Positions 56,137-64,000 of a stretch of 64,000 nucleotides of DNA are shown here, piece after piece. The stretch lies in the NCBI RefSeq assembly GCF_000421165.1, contig NZ_ATWI01000008.1:815385-879384 (forward strand), given 5' to 3'. The number at the start of each line of letters is the position of its first letter. The first letter of the stretch is position 1. The position numbers and the translations under genes are program-made. The notes below the pieces were generated by a model. That model did no database searches and was not told the DNA's origin. It was given only the letters and a program-made list of their open reading frames with translations. Source of the stretch: Marinobacter daepoensis DSM 16072. GTDB taxonomy: Bacteria; Pseudomonadota; Gammaproteobacteria; Pseudomonadales; Oleiphilaceae.

Positions 56137-56493
56137 ATGAGCGGCAAGAACAACATCATCAGTCAACTTGAAACAGAACAGATGACCAAGGAAATCCCTG
56201 CTTTTGCGCCGGGTGATACTGTGGTTATTCAGGTTCGCGTAACTGAAGGCAACCGTGAGCGTCTGCAGGCGTTCGAAGGCGTGGTTATTGGTAAGCGCAA
56301 CCGTGGCATGAACTCTTCCTTCACCGTTCGTAAGATTTCTTACGGCGTGGGTGTGGAGCGTACCTTCCAGACTTACTCCAAGCTGATCGACAGCGTTAGC
56401 GTGAAGCGTCGTGGTGATGTGCGCCAGGCCAAGCTTTACTACCTGCGCGACCTGTCTGGTAAGGCGGCTCGTATCAAGGAAAAGCTTAACTGA
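56137..56493 (+). CDS. rplS: Ribosomal protein bL19
   Basis: 118 residues from the ATG at 56137, preceded by AGGAG; the longer frame overlaps trmD without support. Core signature: [20 protein letters not shown] and [20 protein letters not shown]. It sits at the 30S-50S interface. A strong terminator follows 20 bases after the stop. Confidence 0.97.
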   Translation: MSGKNNIISQLETEQMTKEIPAFAPGDTVVIQVRVTEGNRERLQAFEGVVIGKRNRGMNSSFTVRKISYGVGVERTFQTYSKLIDSVSVKRRGDVRQAKLYYLRDLSGKAARIKEKLN

Positions 56494-56513
56494 GTCAGCA
56501 TTTGCGTCAGTTG

Positions 56514-56545
56514 AAAAAAAGCAGCCTCTCGGGGCTGCTTTTTTT
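56514..56545 (+). terminator. Intrinsic terminator of the rpsP-rplS operon
   Basis: AAAAAAA-GCAGCC-TCTCGG-GGCTGC-TTTTTTT: a short GC stem flanked by an A-tract and a U-tract, so it could work in both directions. It lies between rplS and the xerD start at 56589. Confidence 0.88.
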
Positions 56546-56588
56546 ATGGTTTAATGCCTGCCTGAGTAGGTTGGGCAAAGAGGCGGGT

Positions 56589-57491
56589 GTGGGGCCGGAA
56601 GATAATCAGCTAATCGAGCGTTTCAGTGAAACTGTCTGGCTGGAGGATGGGCTGGGGGAGAAAACCCGAGAGGCCTACGCCAACGATCTCCGTCGACTGG
56701 CGGAGTGGTTGTGTCAGCAGCCGGGCTCGCCGACCCTTGCTCAGGCTCAGCGGCTGAATCTGCTTGCCTGGATGTCTCAGGGCTTATCGGATGGGTTGAA
56801 GGCCACTACGGCGGCGCGGCGATTGTCCGGGATCCGTCGTTTTTACCGTTTCCTTTTGCGGGAAGGTTTGATTGGGGCGGATCCAACCTTAAGGATTGAT
56901 GGTCCTAAATTGCCCCGGCGCTTGCCGGATACGCTGACGGAGGCTGACGTTGAATCTTTATTGGCGGAGCCCGATCCGGAGGTGCCGGTGGAGCAGCGGG
57001 ACCGTGCCATGCTCGAGATTCTTTATGGTTGTGGGCTGCGGGTCTCTGAGCTGACCGGGTTGATGGTTGATCAGGTGAATCTGCGTCAGGGGGTGATCCG
57101 GGTTTTTGGTAAGGGCGACAAGGAGCGCCTGGTGCCTCTGGGTGAAGAGGCCGTTGACTGGCTTTTACGGTACTTGCGCGAAGCCCGGCCTGAACTGCTG
57201 CGTGGCAGGGTTAGTGATGCGTTGTTTCCGGGAAATCGGGGCACCTGTATGACTCGGCAGGCTTTTTGGTATCGGATCAAACATTATGCTGCCCGAAGCG
57301 GCGTTACCCGGCCTTTGTCCCCGCATACCCTCCGCCATGCGTTCGCAACGCACCTCTTGAATCATGGCGCCGATTTGCGAGTTGTTCAGATGTTGCTGGG
57401 GCATTCCGATTTGTCCACAACCCAGATCTACACGCACGTTGCCCGTCAGAGATTGCAGGATCTTCATCGGGCTCATCACCCCAGAGGTTGA
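56589..57491 (+). CDS. xerD: Tyrosine recombinase XerD
   Basis: 300 residues from a GTG at 56589 with GAGG upstream; the frame is open further but would run through the terminator hairpin, so the shorter start is preferred and gives XerD's normal length. N-terminal SAM-like domain, then catalytic residues: Arg in GCGLRVSELTG, HTLRH, and Tyr in TTQIYTHV. With XerC it resolves chromosome dimers at dif. dsbC follows 82 bases later, the usual neighbour. Confidence 0.93.
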   Translation: MGPEDNQLIERFSETVWLEDGLGEKTREAYANDLRRLAEWLCQQPGSPTLAQAQRLNLLAWMSQGLSDGLKATTAARRLSGIRRFYRFLLREGLIGADPTLRIDGPKLPRRLPDTLTEADVESLLAEPDPEVPVEQRDRAMLEILYGCGLRVSELTGLMVDQVNLRQGVIRVFGKGDKERLVPLGEEAVDWLLRYLREARPELLRGRVSDALFPGNRGTCMTRQAFWYRIKHYAARSGVTRPLSPHTLRHAFATHLLNHGADLRVVQMLLGHSDLSTTQIYTHVARQRLQDLHRAHHPRG

Positions 57492-57573
57492 CTCCGGGGT
57501 CGGCGGTGGCTGAACTAAATAAACATTCCGGTGTCGCAGACACTACCTAAACTGACAGGAGTAATTTTCGCTC

Positions 57574-58308
57574 ATGAACATGAAATCCGTAGCTGTGTCC
57601 CTCGGAGTTTTGCTGTCGTTGTCCTGGGGGGCGGTGTCTCAGGCGGGCGAGGTCGAAGATCGCATTGCCAAGCGTCTGACTGATGCTGTGCCTGGCCTGA
57701 AGGTCGGTGCGGTCCGGGCGTCGGAAGCCAAAGGGCTGTACGAAGTTCAGAGCAATAATGGTGACACGATCTATACCACAGAGGATGGTACCTATCTGCT
57801 GACTGGCGACCTCCTGAAAATCACCGAGAGTGGCATTGCGAATGTCACCGAAGAATCACGGGCAGGTGGGCGCAAGGTACAGATGGATGAATTTGGAGGT
57901 AGAGGTATTATCTCCTACCCGGCGAAAGGTGAGGAAAAAGCCGTGATTGACGTGTTTACGGATATTGACTGCCCTTACTGCCGAAAGCTGCACGATGAAG
58001 TGCCTCAGTTGAATGATTACGGCATTACGGTTAACTACTATGCCTTCCCCCGTTCTGGTCCGAATACTGCGTCGTTTAACAAATATGTTTCGGTCTGGTG
58101 TGCCGAAGATCAGCAGAAAGCCATGGATGCTGCCAAGGGTGGCCGGGCGGTTGACCAGGCAAGCTGTGAGAACCCGGTAGCTGAGCAGTATCGTCTTGGG
58201 GGTATGGTGGGTGTTACCGGAACACCTGCGATCCTGCTGGAAGATGGCAACATGATCCGGGGGTATGTGCCGGCCCGCAACCTTGCTGAGGGTCTGGGGC
58301 TGCTTTAA
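57574..58308 (+). CDS. dsbC: Thiol:disulfide interchange protein DsbC
   Basis: 244 residues. Signal peptide ending near VSQA (24), N-terminal dimerisation domain (about 25-85), linker, and thioredoxin domain with active site CPYC (133-136) and cis-Pro in TGTPAILL. A second pair of Cys (VWCAED, ASCENP) matches the structural disulfide. It corrects wrong disulfides in the periplasm and is kept reduced by DsbD. Confidence 0.96.
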   Translation: MNMKSVAVSLGVLLSLSWGAVSQAGEVEDRIAKRLTDAVPGLKVGAVRASEAKGLYEVQSNNGDTIYTTEDGTYLLTGDLLKITESGIANVTEESRAGGRKVQMDEFGGRGIISYPAKGEEKAVIDVFTDIDCPYCRKLHDEVPQLNDYGITVNYYAFPRSGPNTASFNKYVSVWCAEDQQKAMDAAKGGRAVDQASCENPVAEQYRLGGMVGVTGTPAILLEDGNMIRGYVPARNLAEGLGLL

Positions 58309-58345
58309 TCGCGTCTGCTTCCTTTTTCTTTGTTGGAAACCTGGT

Positions 58346-58378
58346 CGGTTCAGGGCTTATTCAGCGAGCCCTGAACCG
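58346..58378. promoter_or_regulatory. Perfect 12-bp inverted repeat at the hom promoter
   Basis: CGGTTCAGGGCT, 9-base loop, AGCCCTGAACCG. It ends one base before TATACT (58380-58385), a near-consensus -10 element about 53 bases before the hom start. No U-tract follows directly. It may be a dsbC transcript end, an operator, or both. Confidence 0.55.
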
Positions 58379-58437
58379 GTATACTATGCCCCCTTATTGC
58401 AACCCATCAGCACCCCATCGGGATCAGAGGTGAGAGC

Positions 58438-59739
58438 TTGAAAGACGTCAGTGTCGGAATTTGCGGACTGGGAACCGTCGGCGGCGGTACATTCAATGTC
58501 CTGACTCGCAACGCGGCGATTATTGCGGGTCGTGCAGGCTGCAATATCCGAATTACCCGGGTGGCGAGCCGCCGCAGCCGAGATGATCTTGATCTGGGTG
58601 ATGTTCCTTTCAGTACTGATGTCTACGATGTGGTGAACGATCCTGAGATTGATATCGTGGTGGAGTTGATCGGTGGCTACGATGCCGCCAAAGAGCTTGT
58701 GCTCGCCGCCATCGCGAATGGCAAGCATGTTGTAACTGCCAACAAAGCGCTGATCGCGGTGCACGGCAACGAAATATTCAGTGCTGCTGAAAAAGCCGGT
58801 GTCGTGGTTGCCTATGAGGCCGGCGTGGCTGGCGGAATTCCGGTGATCAAATCCGTTCGGGAGGGGTTGGCTGCCAACCGTATCGACACCATTGCCGGCA
58901 TCATCAATGGCACCGGTAACTACATCCTGACCGAAATGCGTGCGGGGCGGGAGTTCGGAGAGGTGCTCAGGGAAGCTCAGGCTCTGGGCTACGCTGAGGC
59001 CGACCCGACGTTCGACGTGGAAGGTATTGATGCGGCTCACAAGCTGACCATTCTTGCGGCCTCCGGCTTTGGTGTTCCCCTGCAATTTGAAAAAGGCTAC
59101 ACCGAAGGTATCTCTGGCATTACGCCCTACGACATTACCCATGCTGAGTTGCTAGGGTATCGCGTCAAGCACCTGGGGATTGCCCGTCGCCGGGAAGAGG
59201 GTATCGAGCTTCGGGTGCATCCAACGCTGGTGCCTCAGAGTCATCTGATCGCCCAGGTTGATGGTGTGCTCAACGCGGTTCTGGTTGATGGAGATGCCGT
59301 TGGGCAGACAATGTATTACGGCCCCGGGGCTGGTGATGAAGCCACCGCCTCGGCGGTGATTGCCGATGTGGTCGATGTGGCCCGCGCGGTTGCCAGCGAC
59401 AACCGCCAGCGGGTGCCTTACCTGGGCTTTACTCCGGACGCCCTTGAGGATCTTCCGGTGTTGCCGATGGAAGATGTGCAGTCCGCTTATTATCTGCGTA
59501 TTCAGGCTTTTGATCATCCTGGTGTGTTGGCGAAAATTGCGGCAATTCTCAGTGAGCATGGCATCAATATTGAGTCGATCATGCAGAAAGAGTCCGAATT
59601 CAAGGATGGTCGGATTCCGGTGATCATCCTGACTCACACCGTCCAGGAGCGTCAGATGAATCTGGCCATCGAGGAGATGGAATCCCTGGCGGATGTTGAT
59701 GGCAAGGTTATTCGCATTCGCGCTGAAAACTTTAACTGA
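58438..59739 (+). CDS. hom: Homoserine dehydrogenase (monofunctional)
   Basis: 433 residues with a TTG start. NAD(P)-binding GICGLGTVGGGT (about 7-18), the homoserine dehydrogenase core ANKALIAVHG and TIAGIINGTGNYILTEM, and a C-terminal ACT domain (YYLRIQAFDHPGVLAKIAAI region, about 350-430). The ACT domain usually senses threonine. It reduces aspartate semialdehyde to homoserine. The thrC gene follows 12 bases after the stop. Confidence 0.96.
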   Translation: MKDVSVGICGLGTVGGGTFNVLTRNAAIIAGRAGCNIRITRVASRRSRDDLDLGDVPFSTDVYDVVNDPEIDIVVELIGGYDAAKELVLAAIANGKHVVTANKALIAVHGNEIFSAAEKAGVVVAYEAGVAGGIPVIKSVREGLAANRIDTIAGIINGTGNYILTEMRAGREFGEVLREAQALGYAEADPTFDVEGIDAAHKLTILAASGFGVPLQFEKGYTEGISGITPYDITHAELLGYRVKHLGIARRREEGIELRVHPTLVPQSHLIAQVDGVLNAVLVDGDAVGQTMYYGPGAGDEATASAVIADVVDVARAVASDNRQRVPYLGFTPDALEDLPVLPMEDVQSAYYLRIQAFDHPGVLAKIAAILSEHGINIESIMQKESEFKDGRIPVIILTHTVQERQMNLAIEEMESLADVDGKVIRIRAENFN

Positions 59740-59751
59740 CAGGTGGCACAC

Positions 59752-61152
59752 GTGAGATACATCAGTACACGGGGTGAAGCTCCCGCTCTTGGTTTCGAAG
59801 ACGTTCTTTTAACCGGGCTGGCTACAGATGGCGGCCTGTATGTACCTGAATCGTTGCCACATTTCAGTCTGGAAGAGATTCGCAGTTGGCGCGGCATTTC
59901 CTATGCCGAGTTGGCCTACAAGATCATGTACCCCTTTGTTGAGGGGGCGATCCCTGCCGATGACTTCCGTAAAATGCTGGAAGAAACCTACAGCGTGTTC
60001 AGTCATCAGGCAGTGGCACCGCTGGTTCAGCTCGACACCAATGAGTGGGTCATGGAGCTGTTCCGGGGGCCGACCCTGGCGTTCAAGGATTTTGCCCTTC
60101 AGTTGCTAGGGCGCCTGCTGGACTATGTGCTGGCGAAGCGCAAACAGCATGTCGTGATCATGGGTGCGACCTCCGGTGATACCGGGTCTGCTGCGATTGA
60201 AGGTTGTCGGCGCTGCGAACACGTCGATATCTTTATCCTGCACCCGCACCAGCGGGTCTCGGAAGTTCAGCGCCGACAGATGACCACGGTTCAGGGCGAC
60301 AACATCCATAACATCGCAGTCAAAGGTAACTTTGACGACTGCCAGCGCATGGTGAAGGAAAGCTTCGGTAACCAGTCCTTCCTGGGTGGCAAAACCCAAC
60401 TGGCGGCGGTGAATTCCATCAACTGGGCCCGGATCATGGCTCAGATCGTCTACTACTTCCAGGCCTCGCTGGCGCTGGGTGGTCCGGATCGCAGCATGGC
60501 GTTCTCAGTACCTACCGGCAACTTCGGTGATATTTTTGCGGGTTACCTCGCGAAGAAAATGGGATTGCCGATCAGTCAGTTGGTCATAGCGACCAACCGA
60601 AACGATATCCTGCATCGTTTCATGAGTGGCAACAAATATGAGCAGCATCAGCTTGAGCACACCTTGTCGCCTAGTATGGACATTATGGTCTCAAGCAACT
60701 TCGAGCGCCTGTTGTTTGATCTGCATGGTCGTGACGGAGTCGCGGTCAGGACGCTGCTGGAAAATGCGGCCAAAGGCCCGGTGAGCATTGAGGAGTACCG
60801 CTGGAAGCACGCCCGGAAGCTGTTTGATAGCGATGCTGTGGATGATCAGACCACGTGCGACACCATTCGCGAAGTCTACGAACGGAACGAATACCTGCTC
60901 GACCCGCACACCGCCATTGGCGTTCGGGCTGCGCGTAACTGTCGCCGCGATTCCGCTGTGCCCATGATTACTCTGGGGACTGCGCACCCGGCCAAATTCC
61001 CGGATGCCATTGCAGAGTCCGGCCTGAGTGTGAAACCGGATTTGCCGGCTCACATGGCCGACCTGTTTGAGCGGGACGAGCGTTATACCGTTCTCGACAA
61101 TAGCGTGTCCGACGTTCAGAACTTTATTGCCAGTCATTGGAAAAATGCCTGA
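59752..61152 (+). CDS. thrC: Threonine synthase
   Basis: 466 residues from the GTG at 59752, where AGGTGG lies six bases upstream; a GTG three codons earlier is less likely. N-terminal RYISTRGEAPALGFEDV is the family start. The PLP lysine lies in GPTLAFKDFALQ, and the phosphate loop is in MGATSGDTGSAAIEG. It converts O-phosphohomoserine to threonine and closes the hom-thrC pathway pair. recJ follows 6 bases later. Confidence 0.95.
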   Translation: MRYISTRGEAPALGFEDVLLTGLATDGGLYVPESLPHFSLEEIRSWRGISYAELAYKIMYPFVEGAIPADDFRKMLEETYSVFSHQAVAPLVQLDTNEWVMELFRGPTLAFKDFALQLLGRLLDYVLAKRKQHVVIMGATSGDTGSAAIEGCRRCEHVDIFILHPHQRVSEVQRRQMTTVQGDNIHNIAVKGNFDDCQRMVKESFGNQSFLGGKTQLAAVNSINWARIMAQIVYYFQASLALGGPDRSMAFSVPTGNFGDIFAGYLAKKMGLPISQLVIATNRNDILHRFMSGNKYEQHQLEHTLSPSMDIMVSSNFERLLFDLHGRDGVAVRTLLENAAKGPVSIEEYRWKHARKLFDSDAVDDQTTCDTIREVYERNEYLLDPHTAIGVRAARNCRRDSAVPMITLGTAHPAKFPDAIAESGLSVKPDLPAHMADLFERDERYTVLDNSVSDVQNFIASHWKNA

Positions 61153-61158
61153 TCCGGC

Positions 61159-62892
61159 ATGATTCCTAAAAAGATCCTGCGTCGTCCCCAGCCGCCTGAA
61201 TTGGCGGGCTGGGGACAGAACCTGCCTCCTATCCTCCGGCGTCTGTACGCTGCCCGTGGTGTCGAATCCGACGAGCAGCTTCAGTACACGCTGAGCTGTC
61301 TGGCGTCGCCAATGCAGTTGCGCGGCATTGATCGCGCCGTTGAGTTGCTGACGGATGCCGTTGTCCGGAAACAGCGGGTGATGGTGCTCGGAGACTTCGA
61401 TGCCGATGGGGCGACCAGTACCGCCGTTGCGATGCTTGGGCTATCTATGCTGGGTGTCTCTGACCTTGACTTCAGGGTGCCCAGTCGGTTCTCGGATGGT
61501 TATGGGCTCACCCCCGGCATTATTCACCGTTTGCAGGAGGAGGGTGATGTTCCCGATCTGCTGATCACGGTGGATAACGGTATTTCGGCCGTAGAGGGTG
61601 TGCGGGCTGCTCAGGCGCTGGGAATCCGGGTGGTTATAACCGACCACCACTTGGCCGGGGAGGTGTTGCCGGAGGCTGATGCCATCGTTAATCCGAACCA
61701 GCCCGGCTGCCCGTTTCTGAGTAAAAATGCGGCCGGTGTTGGTGTGATGTTCTACGTGCTTACGGCGCTGCGCAAGCATTTGCGGGATCAGCATCTGTTG
61801 CCGGGCCCGCAGCCCAATCTGGGGACGCTGCTGGACCTGGTGGCCCTGGGGACTGTCGCTGACGTTGTGCCGCTGGACCACAATAATCGGATTTTTGTCG
61901 AGCAGGGTATCCGCAGGATTCGTAAGGGCGAAGCACGCCCGGGCATTCTCGCGTTGCTTGAAGTGGCGGGCCGGGATTACACCGAGATCAGCGCCACCGA
62001 TCTTGGCTTTGTGGTTGGTCCGCGCCTGAATGCAGCAGGGCGCCTGGATGATATGAGTATCGGCATTGCCTGCCTGCTGGCCGACAGCCGGGATGAGGCG
62101 CTCAGGCTGGCCCGGGATCTGGATAACTTCAACCGCGAGCGCCGCAGTATTGAAAAGGATATGAAGGCCCAGGCTCAGGACTTGCTGGCGTCCATGTCCC
62201 TGGATATTGAGGGGCTGCCCTGGGGCCTGGCTCTGTTTGATCAGGACTGGCACCAGGGGGTTATCGGCATCCTGGCTGCGAGGGTTCGTGAGCAAACTCA
62301 CCGGCCCACCATTGCCTTCGCGCCCGATGATGATGGCGAGCACCTCAAGGGGTCGGCCCGTTCCATCCCGGGTTTGCACATCCGCGATGCTTTGGCGGTG
62401 GTGGATGCCAGGCATCCGGGCCTGATAAAGAAATACGGTGGTCACGCCATGGCGGCGGGTATGACCATTGCCCGGGGTGATCTGGATGTCTTCAGCAATG
62501 CCTTTGATCAGGCTGTACGCGACACGTTGAAAGCGGAAGATCTCGAAGCCGCCATCGTCACCGATGGCCCGCTCGCCCCGGCCGAACTCAATCTGGACAC
62601 CGCTTATCTGCTGAAGCGCGCAGGCCCCTGGGGGCAGCACTTCCCTGAGCCGGTGTTTGATGGCGAGTTCCGGGTGGTGAGTCAGCGCATTGTGGGAGAG
62701 AACCATCTGAAACTGGTGCTGCAGCCGGTAGAGGGGGGTGGCATCATTGATGGAATTGCTTTCAATACCGGGCCTGAGGTGCCTGATTTTACCCGGAGTG
62801 GGGCGCGGGTGGTTTATAAGCCCGATGCCAATACCTTTCGGGGGCGTACGAACCTTCAGTTGTTGGTAGATTATCTGGAGCCGCTGGGCTGA
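61159..62892 (+). CDS. recJ: Single-strand DNA-specific exonuclease RecJ
   Basis: 577 residues, the E. coli size. DHH-family motifs: GDFDADGATST (motif I), TVDNG (II), TDHH (III), then the DHHA1 domain with a GG(H) element KYGGHAMAAGMTI. An OB-like domain occupies the C-terminus. It degrades 5' single-stranded ends in recombination and mismatch repair. It sits directly behind thrC, 6 bases apart, as in Pseudomonas-type genomes. Confidence 0.95.
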   Translation: MIPKKILRRPQPPELAGWGQNLPPILRRLYAARGVESDEQLQYTLSCLASPMQLRGIDRAVELLTDAVVRKQRVMVLGDFDADGATSTAVAMLGLSMLGVSDLDFRVPSRFSDGYGLTPGIIHRLQEEGDVPDLLITVDNGISAVEGVRAAQALGIRVVITDHHLAGEVLPEADAIVNPNQPGCPFLSKNAAGVGVMFYVLTALRKHLRDQHLLPGPQPNLGTLLDLVALGTVADVVPLDHNNRIFVEQGIRRIRKGEARPGILALLEVAGRDYTEISATDLGFVVGPRLNAAGRLDDMSIGIACLLADSRDEALRLARDLDNFNRERRSIEKDMKAQAQDLLASMSLDIEGLPWGLALFDQDWHQGVIGILAARVREQTHRPTIAFAPDDDGEHLKGSARSIPGLHIRDALAVVDARHPGLIKKYGGHAMAAGMTIARGDLDVFSNAFDQAVRDTLKAEDLEAAIVTDGPLAPAELNLDTAYLLKRAGPWGQHFPEPVFDGEFRVVSQRIVGENHLKLVLQPVEGGGIIDGIAFNTGPEVPDFTRSGARVVYKPDANTFRGRTNLQLLVDYLEPLG

Positions 62893-63020
62893 GGTTTTGG
62901 CACTCAGGTGGATTTCAGGGTGTGTGCTCTACGCAAGGAACAGCTGATTTAGCGCGTAAATTCCGGTAGAATCCGCCCTCTGTTTTTATCGCATCATTTT
63001 ACAACGCGAGACAAGGTTTC

Positions 63021-64000
63021 ATGGAAATTAATCCCATAGTGACGAAGATCAAAGAGCTTCGCGAGCGCACTGAAGCGCTGAGGGGGTATCTTTGACTACG
63101 ATCACCGTAGTGAGCGACTGGTTGAAGTAGAGCGGGAGCTGGAACTTCCTACCGTCTGGGACGATCCCGAGCGAGCCCAGAGTCTGGGTAAAGAACGCTC
63201 TGATCTTGAGCTGATTGTTAAGACCATCGACAACCTCACCAACGGTCTGAGCGACGCCGAGAGTCTGCTCGACATGGCCGTGGAAGAGGACGACGAGGGC
63301 ACCGTCCGGGAAATTGAAACGGACCTCGAAGGTCTTGACGGTGAACTCGAAAAGCTTGAATTCCGTCGCATGTTCTCTGGAGAAATGGACGCCAACAATG
63401 CCTACCTGGATATCCAGGCCGGTTCCGGCGGTACCGAAGCTCAGGACTGGGGCAACATGCTGCTGCGGATGTATCTGCGGTGGGCCGAGCGCCGGGGCTT
63501 CAAGGCTGAAATTGTTGAGCTGCAGGAAGGGGAAGTGGCGGGCATCAAGAGTGCCACGGTCCACATTCAGGGCGACTACGCCTACGGTTGGCTGCGCACC
63601 GAGACTGGCGTTCACCGTCTGGTTCGGAAGTCGCCGTTTGATTCGGGCAATCGCCGTCATACCTCGTTTTCCTCGGTGTTTGTGTCGCCGGAAGTGGACG
63701 ACAGCTTTGACATTGAAATCAACCCGGCCGATTTGCGGGTGGATGTCTATCGTGCCTCCGGTGCTGGTGGTCAGCACGTTAACCGAACGGAATCTGCCGT
63801 TCGTTTGACCCACAATCCCACCGGGATTGTGGTGGCCTGTCAGGCGGGTCGGAGTCAGCACCAGAACAAAGACCAGGCCATGAAACAACTCAAGGCCAAG
63901 CTCTTCGAGCATGAAATGCAGAAGCGCAACGAAGAGAAGCAGAAAGCCGAAGACGCCAAGTCTGATATCGGCTGGGGCAGCCAGATCCGCTCTTACGTGC
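63021..64000 (+). CDS. prfB: Peptide chain release factor 2, with programmed +1 frameshift (3' end outside window)
   Basis: The gene begins with ATG at 63021. After 24 codons it meets an in-frame TGA at 63093-63095 in the standard context AGGGGG-TAT-CTT-TGA-C, where the ribosome shifts +1 after CTT. Translation then continues from GAC (63094) in the second frame to the window edge, 302 codons, which is about 40 short of the full protein. The later frame shows the SPF codon-recognition tripeptide (RKSPFDSGN) and the catalytic GGQ motif (SGAGGQHVN). RF2 terminates at UGA and UAA; low RF2 raises shifting, so the gene regulates itself. Confidence 0.97.
63081..63096 (+). promoter_or_regulatory. 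prfB: Programmed +1 frameshift site of prfB
   Basis: AGGGGGTATCTTTGAC: internal Shine-Dalgarno AGGGGG three bases before the CTT slip codon and an in-frame TGA followed by C, the weak-termination context used across bacteria. Confidence 0.95.

Noticed and set aside
56502..56588. N-terminal extension of xerD
   Set aside because: It would be translated through the rplS terminator hairpin and gives a longer protein than any XerD; the GTG at 56589 fits.
61441..62706. 421-codon open frame on the minus strand over recJ
   Set aside because: Antisense of recJ, which carries all DHH motifs; composition rich in Gln/His/Arg is typical of a shadow frame.

Overview
The window is a stretch of a gammaproteobacterial chromosome, most like Marinobacter or a close relative. 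This is inferred from gene content and order: olsB-olsA, minCDE preceded by HopJ and DUF1244 genes, a TAXI-type TRAP transporter with a DctB/DctD-like pair, rpsP-rimM-trmD-rplS, dsbC-hom-thrC-recJ-prfB, and many DUF families typical of marine gammaproteobacteria. No tRNA, rRNA, insertion sequence, phage or CRISPR was seen. Coding density is high and most genes sit in short, tightly spaced operons. The first gene (DUF432) and the last (prfB) run off the window.

Layout. 1-4242 (+): DUF432 end, MscS channel, then a RimB-like protease, RimK-like ligase and AstE-like deacylase set, and YjbQ. 4246-11568 (-): an iron-type cell-surface signalling locus with an ECF sigma factor, a FecR anti-sigma, a TonB receptor carrying the signalling (STN) domain and a PKD-repeat lipoprotein. 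A Fur-like box precedes the sigma gene, and the receptor and lipoprotein share an identical bipartite promoter-like motif. 11839-18459 (+): sigma-54 promoter, TAXI TRAP transporter (binding protein and fused permease), histidine kinase and NtrC-type activator, forming a self-contained uptake and regulation module. 18472-22885: ThDP-dependent enzyme and FAD dehydrogenase, divergent from an AraC regulator. 22894-25602 (-): PhoH/PIN, CBS and START-domain proteins. 25740-29308: DUF2804, convergent with the DUF1244-HopJ-minC-minD-minE operon, whose terminator hairpin lies inside the DUF2804 coding end. 29384-30487: dinB behind a perfect LexA box. 30649-36280: a pectinacetylesterase-family enzyme, an unknown membrane-anchored helical protein, PAP2 phosphatase, glycosyltransferase, Tas-type reductase and a small secreted orphan protein.

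36414-43264: large acetyl-CoA hydrolase/transferase and an SlyD-like isomerase, convergent with olsB-olsA (ornithine lipid synthesis) behind a five-unit Pho-box array, then an RstAB-like two-component system. 43509-52839: glpK, argF with an orphan FbpC-like ATPase, grxD, a TonB-like protein with DUF1631, a CorC-type protein and a YpjD/CcsA-like protein. 53001-64000 (+): core housekeeping genes: ffh, the rpsP operon, xerD, dsbC, hom, thrC, recJ and prfB with its programmed +1 frameshift.

The least ordinary parts are the ECF/FecR/TonB/PKD locus with its duplicated promoter motif, the Pho-box array in front of the ornithine lipid genes, the RimB-RimK-deacylase set, and the terminator and operator structures hidden in or near coding regions. 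All functions are assigned by reading motifs and family architecture; no database search was run.
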